This document shows, one piece after another, positions 31,846-36,357 of a stretch of 36,357 nt of DNA (position 1 is the stretch's first letter; every line of letters begins with the position of its first letter). Origin of the DNA: an uncultured Bacteroidia bacterium (GTDB taxonomy: Bacteria > Bacteroidota > Bacteroidia > Bacteroidales > UBA932); the NCBI GenBank assembly GCA_902781705.1, contig CACZKE010000031.1:1-36357 (forward strand), in the 5' to 3' direction. The notes under the pieces are model-generated. The model was not told the DNA's origin and ran no database searches. It saw only the letters and a program-made list of their open reading frames with translations. The translations under genes and the position numbers were made by a program.

Positions 31846-34263
31846 TTATTTAGACTTGAAAATCGTCTTGGAGCTCTTGTAGTGCTCTTCGCGGGCACCC
31901 TCACCTTCCAAGGTCTGGAAGTGGTTGATGGTCACGGCCTCGGCGTGCTTGACAATCGGATCGCCAGCCGCATTCACGGTCCTGGGCTGATTGTGGAACC
32001 TGAACGGATTCAACTCGGAATCCGAGGTGGTTTCACGAGTGGACTCGCCGGTAAGCTCATAGGCCCAACCCCAGTCATCTTCAACCACCATATACACCCA
32101 ACCCGGATCCAAGCCATAGAGTGTCTTGAGAACACCGGCATTATCAGCTCCCTTATTGGTGAGAATTACCTTGGACCAGTCATCCCAGCCGATACCTTCC
32201 AGGTAGTCCATCGGATCGTTTTGATCAAGTTTTCCGTCCTGACTATCGAAGTCATGGAGATCAGGAAGCGGTTTGCCGATGGCGTTGTACAGCCAGATCG
32301 GATAAGCAGTGACTGTGGTAGTCTCTTCAGTTGTGGGGTTACCGGATTCGTCAACAGCATAATACAAGGAGTTACCATCGGCGTCTCTTTTGGGTTTCGG
32401 CCGAACTCTGAACACCTGGAAGGTTGCACTCTCACCAGTGCGAAGACCGTCCTTCTGGATCTTGATAAGTACAGGCAGCGGGGTATGAGGAACGTCATAC
32501 TGATTCACTCTACGGTAAATGGGATTACCATCACCATCGAGTTTCGGCGTAACACCGTCCTCTTCGAACTCCTGGACATAGACACCCGAATCAGGATGGT
32601 TGGTCGCCGTACCGTCACCACCTGTAGCCTCGTCATTCGCCTTAACCTTGAATTCGATGATCAGCTTCTTGCCGGCCCAATACTTTTCAGAACCGGAACG
32701 ATAACGCTCGCCGACCCAGTTGCCGGGAGTGATGGTAAACTGTGTCTCGGGATCGACTACATCGGCCTTTGTATAGTCGAAGCCAGTCACCATCAATTGC
32801 TGATGCTGCTCACCCGTGGAAGTTGTAACAGTCGTGATTTCATAACCAACACCAGTTGCTACCTCAGGATCCTCCCATCCAAGACCATCGCTCGTGACAT
32901 CAGCCACTTTAATCGTGATTCCCGCAGCATCGCCGGTAGGCAGGATGAAACTGTTGGAGACGACGTCACGAACCTGGGTCGACGCACCGGCGGTAGCATC
33001 GGCTGCGCCAGAGGCGTGGGCGACAGCCTCGAAGATCTCATCCAAATCAGCACCGGAGGCATTCTGATAGTAACCGTTGTCCCCGCCGCCGGAACCCGCG
33101 GCGTTCCAGCCCGTAGCATTCGGATAATTCGACGAAGTCCAATTCATATAATTCCGAATGTTATCCGTTTCCTCATCGAAAACGCCAATGGTAAAGACGG
33201 TGGCCTTAAAATCATCCTTAATATCCTTTGCCCAAGCAATGGTGCGACCGGCCACACCCGTGTCAAAAGTGTTCTCATAGGTAGGCGAACCATCAGTAAA
33301 CAGAACGACCACTTTATTGCTCTCACGATTCTTGATTGAATCCTGATTCAACAGGTACCAGGCTTTTGTCATACCAAAATCAGAGGCGGTAGCACCAGCG
33401 GGATCAATATCATTAACACCTAAGGCGGTACCGACACCCATCACACTGTTTACTCCAGCGGTTGTACTGACATCCGTGAAACCAACAAGAACTTCAGTGG
33501 CATTATAACCACCCGAAAAATGATTGCCAGGATTAAGAACGTCGCGACCAGTCGCATTTGCAGGATTGTTCGAAGTACTCTGTACAGTGCCGTTGCTATT
33601 GACAAATTGATTCATCGCATACTTCACGACAGCGATTTGGTTTGTAAGCGGGGTATCGCGTTCATTCTCTTTACTGTCGTAATTCGCATTGTGGTTGACG
33701 GTATTGACGAAAGTCTGCACCGCAGTCTTGAGGGCGTCTATTTTGCTCTGCGAACTAACTACTGTGCGAGTATAAAGTGTTCCGCTAAAGAAGGTTACAT
33801 TATTTCCAACACGATTCGGCCGATCTCTAGTCGCTCCGGCCGCAGTGAGATACCAAGTAGTGCCATCAACAGAGAAAGAGACTCTATTACCCCTGTTGTT
33901 ATTATCAATGGAAACTTTATAATAGTTACCATCAGTATGAAGATAATAACGAGTATAATTACCATAGTTATTATATGTCCAGTCTCGTGTCGTCCCAGAA
34001 TAGGAATAAGTTGAAATGCTTTCTTCCATGGAACCAGAAACATCCAGCACCAGGACAATGTCAACAGGAGTGGCGTTCTCGGTAACGGTAGATTTACCCG
34101 TCGCAAAAGACTCGAGGGAAATCGTATAGTAGCCGTTTACAGGCCCCGTCACCGTCTTGGAAGTCTTCATGCCGCCTTCTTCGTGATAGGTTTGCGCATT
34201 CAAGGCAAGGGAGGAAGCCAGCAAAGCAATCCCGAACGCTATATATTTAAAAGTATTCTTCAT
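31846..34263 (-). CDS. Secreted VWA-domain surface protein
   Basis: An 805-residue protein with a signal peptide (cleavage near LALNAQ, residue 24). After a short strand region (SKTVTGPVNGYYTISLESFA) comes a von Willebrand A domain with the metal-site motif DVSGSM (74-79) and VVVLFTDGSP, interrupted by a Tyr/Asn-rich insertion (about 85-170). Beta-sandwich regions follow to the C-terminus. No LPxTG or T9SS tail is visible. In Porphyromonas the VWA protein Mfa5 decorates Mfa1 fimbriae; the fimbrillin-like gene just upstream supports an equivalent tip or shaft role. An ATG 12 nt upstream (34275) is also possible. Confidence 0.82.
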   Translation of the reverse strand: MKNTFKYIAFGIALLASSLALNAQTYHEEGGMKTSKTVTGPVNGYYTISLESFATGKSTVTENATPVDIVLVLDVSGSMEESISTYSYSGTTRDWTYNNYGNYTRYYLHTDGNYYKVSIDNNNRGNRVSFSVDGTTWYLTAAGATRDRPNRVGNNVTFFSGTLYTRTVVSSQSKIDALKTAVQTFVNTVNHNANYDSKENERDTPLTNQIAVVKYAMNQFVNSNGTVQSTSNNPANATGRDVLNPGNHFSGGYNATEVLVGFTDVSTTAGVNSVMGVGTALGVNDIDPAGATASDFGMTKAWYLLNQDSIKNRESNKVVVLFTDGSPTYENTFDTGVAGRTIAWAKDIKDDFKATVFTIGVFDEETDNIRNYMNWTSSNYPNATGWNAAGSGGGDNGYYQNASGADLDEIFEAVAHASGAADATAGASTQVRDVVSNSFILPTGDAAGITIKVADVTSDGLGWEDPEVATGVGYEITTVTTSTGEQHQQLMVTGFDYTKADVVDPETQFTITPGNWVGERYRSGSEKYWAGKKLIIEFKVKANDEATGGDGTATNHPDSGVYVQEFEEDGVTPKLDGDGNPIYRRVNQYDVPHTPLPVLIKIQKDGLRTGESATFQVFRVRPKPKRDADGNSLYYAVDESGNPTTEETTTVTAYPIWLYNAIGKPLPDLHDFDSQDGKLDQNDPMDYLEGIGWDDWSKVILTNKGADNAGVLKTLYGLDPGWVYMVVEDDWGWAYELTGESTRETTSDSELNPFRFHNQPRTVNAAGDPIVKHAEAVTINHFQTLEGEGAREEHYKSSKTIFKSK

Positions 34264-34306
34264 GGTATAGTTCATTAATATGTTTTGTACCGATTGGAAT
34301 TGTCAT

Positions 34307-36073
34307 TTACTTCGCCTTGATTTTCTTGCCCACGGCATAAGACCAAGCATCCCAGCAGGTCGCGAATTCAGTACCATCCGGTTTTGTCGTGGGGATAGCC
34401 TGAACGACAACCTCCATTACCAGGTGCACGCCCACAGCCTGCTGACGGGCGGTCTGATTGGCAACAGGAAGATAAATGGCCGGAATCATGCTTTCATCCA
34501 ACTCATAGTGCTGGAAGAGCGCATCAGTACCGGACAACTGCTGACCGGCGCCAATTACCTGATCATAGTAGAAGTAACCACCCGTACCTTTCTTCCAATG
34601 GGAAGAGGCTAAAGGACGACCTCCCGGGAATGTTGAATCGAAACCCGCGGCGTATGTAGGGTCTTCCCGGTACCATGGCGTAACCATCGTGTCGTTGTTG
34701 GGATCGTCAGTCGTATATCCAACCAGGATCATAGGATTATTTGGATTAGCAGCCTTGTCCTCAGCAGACTTCCAGCCATACCAGTTACCGATGACCATGA
34801 TGCGGACATACTCGTCCACGTTGCCAGTGTTGGTCACGTGGAGACTGTCCTTCGTCAGATTCGTCATCTTGTCGAAGATCTCGACGTCCACATCGAACGG
34901 CTTCAGGGTGTAGGTGCGGAGCTGGCCGGCCTTCCACTCGGTGAAGGTCTTCTCGGCAGATTCCCCTTCGCCGGTTGTCTTCGTCACCAATTTGCCAAAC
35001 TCAATGACGTGGGGGACCTCCGTTCCGTTGGGGGTGTCCGGGGTCTTCACCAGGAAGGTGATCTCCAGCGTGACGCTCTCGTCGATCTGCTGCGGGATGA
35101 ACCAGAAGGTAAAGGAGCCGTCCTCGTCGTTGATGTTATGGTCGGCGGCGGCACTGGTCCAGGAAGTTCCGTCATATTTGGAATCAGAACCGTACGAAAT
35201 TGTCCCGTCGGGGTTGTCTGCTCCAGCAGAAGGAACATACGTAGGGATGATGCTGCTGAAATCCATGGTAAAGGTCGCCATATTGTCGAGACCTTCCCAT
35301 GCCACCTTGTTCTTGGACGTGCCCTCGGCAACCGGGGTGACTGTGCAGACACCGTGGGACTTGAGGTTCTTGAACGTGACGCTCTTGATGATGGTCTTGG
35401 TGGAGCCGTCATTCGTGTGTCCGTTGCGGAACTTCACGCCGGTGAGCGCGTGGTACATCGTAACGGGGGCGCCGTTCGGAAGATAGCCGTCATGCTTCTT
35501 CTTGCTCACCGCGGTGTGCGAGAACAGGAGGTCCTGCTGCGCTGTGCCGCTGGTAGGGGAATCGAACGTGAAGGTAATCTGCTGGTCGGCATAGTCCAAC
35601 TCGGAAACGCCGGTAGCCTGGGCGGGCATGCTGAAATAGAAGTCAACCGGGGTCGTCTCGTCCGGCCACGGGTCAACGGAACCGTAGTTGTGCCAGTAGC
35701 GCCAGCCACCGTCGACCATATTCTCGTCCATCCGCTCGAAAATGGCCTCACCGAAACCCTTGGAATCACCGTACACGCCCATCGTCTTGTAAATCTCACC
35801 GACGTTGAACGTGTAGGCCGGGACACCCCTCGTGGCGGGGGCGGCGTAATCCATCTCCTCGATGGTCTCCTCCAGGCAGACCTGGCTGTCGAGCTTGATC
35901 GTCATGCCCGGCTTCGGGGCCATAGTGACAGCGGACCGGGTGGCGGCACTCTGCAGGGAGAAGGCAATGTCATCCTTACCAAGCGGAGTAGCATCCTTGA
36001 AATCCTTCTCCTTCTCGCAGGAGGCCAGCGTAACGGCAGCAAGCGCCGCAATCACGAAGTAGATTCTTTTCAT
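34307..36073 (-). CDS. Fimbrillin-family lipoprotein with TasA-like C-terminal part
   Basis: A 588-residue lipoprotein with lipobox LASC (Cys19). Residues about 20-395 follow the Mfa-like fimbrillin plan: PATRG, an arginine site of the type cut during pilus assembly, VYGDSKGFGE, PVDFYFSMPA and HALTGVKFRNGH. The last 190 residues change character: SLHVTNTGNVDEYVRIMVIG, then GGYFYYDQVIGAGQQL and DALFQHYEL, a pattern that recalls TasA/camelysin fibre proteins. It is probably exported, lipidated and polymerised on the surface. It lies 43 nt upstream of the VWA gene. Confidence 0.75.
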   Translation of the reverse strand: MKRIYFVIAALAAVTLASCEKEKDFKDATPLGKDDIAFSLQSAATRSAVTMAPKPGMTIKLDSQVCLEETIEEMDYAAPATRGVPAYTFNVGEIYKTMGVYGDSKGFGEAIFERMDENMVDGGWRYWHNYGSVDPWPDETTPVDFYFSMPAQATGVSELDYADQQITFTFDSPTSGTAQQDLLFSHTAVSKKKHDGYLPNGAPVTMYHALTGVKFRNGHTNDGSTKTIIKSVTFKNLKSHGVCTVTPVAEGTSKNKVAWEGLDNMATFTMDFSSIIPTYVPSAGADNPDGTISYGSDSKYDGTSWTSAAADHNINDEDGSFTFWFIPQQIDESVTLEITFLVKTPDTPNGTEVPHVIEFGKLVTKTTGEGESAEKTFTEWKAGQLRTYTLKPFDVDVEIFDKMTNLTKDSLHVTNTGNVDEYVRIMVIGNWYGWKSAEDKAANPNNPMILVGYTTDDPNNDTMVTPWYREDPTYAAGFDSTFPGGRPLASSHWKKGTGGYFYYDQVIGAGQQLSGTDALFQHYELDESMIPAIYLPVANQTARQQAVGVHLVMEVVVQAIPTTKPDGTEFATCWDAWSYAVGKKIKAK

Positions 36074-36093
36074 AACTTTCAGTCTCTCAAGGG

Positions 36094-36291
36094 TTAGGAT
36101 TCGAAATAAAACACCTCTTCGGCGGCGTCACCCGTGCCCTTCAGCGGGTTGTTCGGGTCGTTCATGTTCTCCCATTCGTCCACCTGGATCTTGAAGCGGA
36201 CGGTAGCGCAGAAATTGTTCTCCAGCGCCATCTGCGTCACCCGGGCAGACGGTGCGTGGTACTTCCGTGTTTTTTTGTTACGACGAAACAT
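36094..36291 (-). CDS. Small protein leading the fimbrillin operon
   Basis: A 65-residue protein (MFRRNKKTRKYHAPSARVTQ start, FYFES end) with no signal peptide. It lies 20 nt upstream of the fimbrillin gene on the same strand and behind a plausible promoter. Short ORFs with a KY-P-A-V pattern occur beside Bacteroidales fimbrillin genes in my recollection; no function can be given. Confidence 0.55.
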   Translation of the reverse strand: MFRRNKKTRKYHAPSARVTQMALENNFCATVRFKIQVDEWENMNDPNNPLKGTGDAAEEVFYFES

Positions 36292-36324
36292 GTTATAATG
36301 CAGTTATTTGTTAATTTTCAGCGT

Positions 36325-36353
36325 TAAAACTACGTTATTTCTTATAATGCCAA
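36325..36353 (-). promoter_or_regulatory. Promoter of the fimbrillin-VWA operon
   Basis: On the minus strand TTG (36351-36353), an 18-bp spacer and TAGTTTTA (36325-36332), a near match to TTTG-N19-TAnnTTTG, 33 nt before the first ATG. Confidence 0.6.
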
Positions 36354-36357
36354 TTAT

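Overview
The window looks like a high-GC chromosome segment from an anaerobic gut-type member of the order Bacteroidales. The evidence is the gene content (DUF4199, DUF4295, DUF4296, DUF3575, DUF5723, fimbrillin and FimB/Mfa2-like proteins), ribosomal-gene neighbourhoods typical of Bacteroidetes, the general lack of Shine-Dalgarno sequences, and many promoters of the Bacteroidetes form TTTG-N19/20-TAnnTTTG. Genus cannot be fixed from sequence reading alone.

Layout. 1-650: the 3' part of a 5S rRNA with its terminator, then a gene-free stretch filled with two kinds of hairpin-forming repeats. 650-2170 (minus): a polyprenyl-type glycosyltransferase and a DUF4199 membrane protein. 2295-14608 (plus): a long core block, thrS-infC-rpmI-rplT-lepB, rpmB-rpmG-DUF4295-ftsY, then pheT-DUF4296-amidohydrolase-radical SAM-deoC with short or overlapping junctions. 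infC appears to start at a rare AUC codon behind a strong Shine-Dalgarno, and rpmI is frameshifted. 14845-17745: an overlapping three-gene surface operon (HExxH lipoprotein, DUF3575, FimB/Mfa2-like anchor). 17793-20634: tRNA-Leu(CAG), typA, DUF177-rpmF and tRNA-Arg(CCU).

20640-22600 is accessory: decayed sequence with internal repeats and an orphan signal peptide, an HTH protein, and downstream of it on the opposite strand a candidate small RNA bounded by a consensus promoter and a palindromic terminator. 22604-25652 (minus) is an envelope operon (lipoprotein, DUF5723, small beta-barrel).

26300-31640 is a compact toxin-antitoxin and recombinase island: HipB/HipA, a degenerate thioredoxin-like protein, an AAA-type ATPase, a Phd antitoxin with a RelE/YoeB-like toxin fused to an unfamiliar C-terminal domain, and a tyrosine recombinase. 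Three of its promoters share an almost identical 20-bp spacer. A 54-bp imperfect direct repeat (about 81% identity) spanning the hipA stop and the integrase stop flanks the 3-kb segment between them, as expected for a site-specifically inserted cassette. This is the most interesting part of the window.

31846-36291 (minus) encodes surface fibre components: a VWA-domain protein (Mfa5-like in concept), a fimbrillin-family lipoprotein whose C-terminal part recalls TasA/camelysin-type proteins, and a small leading ORF.
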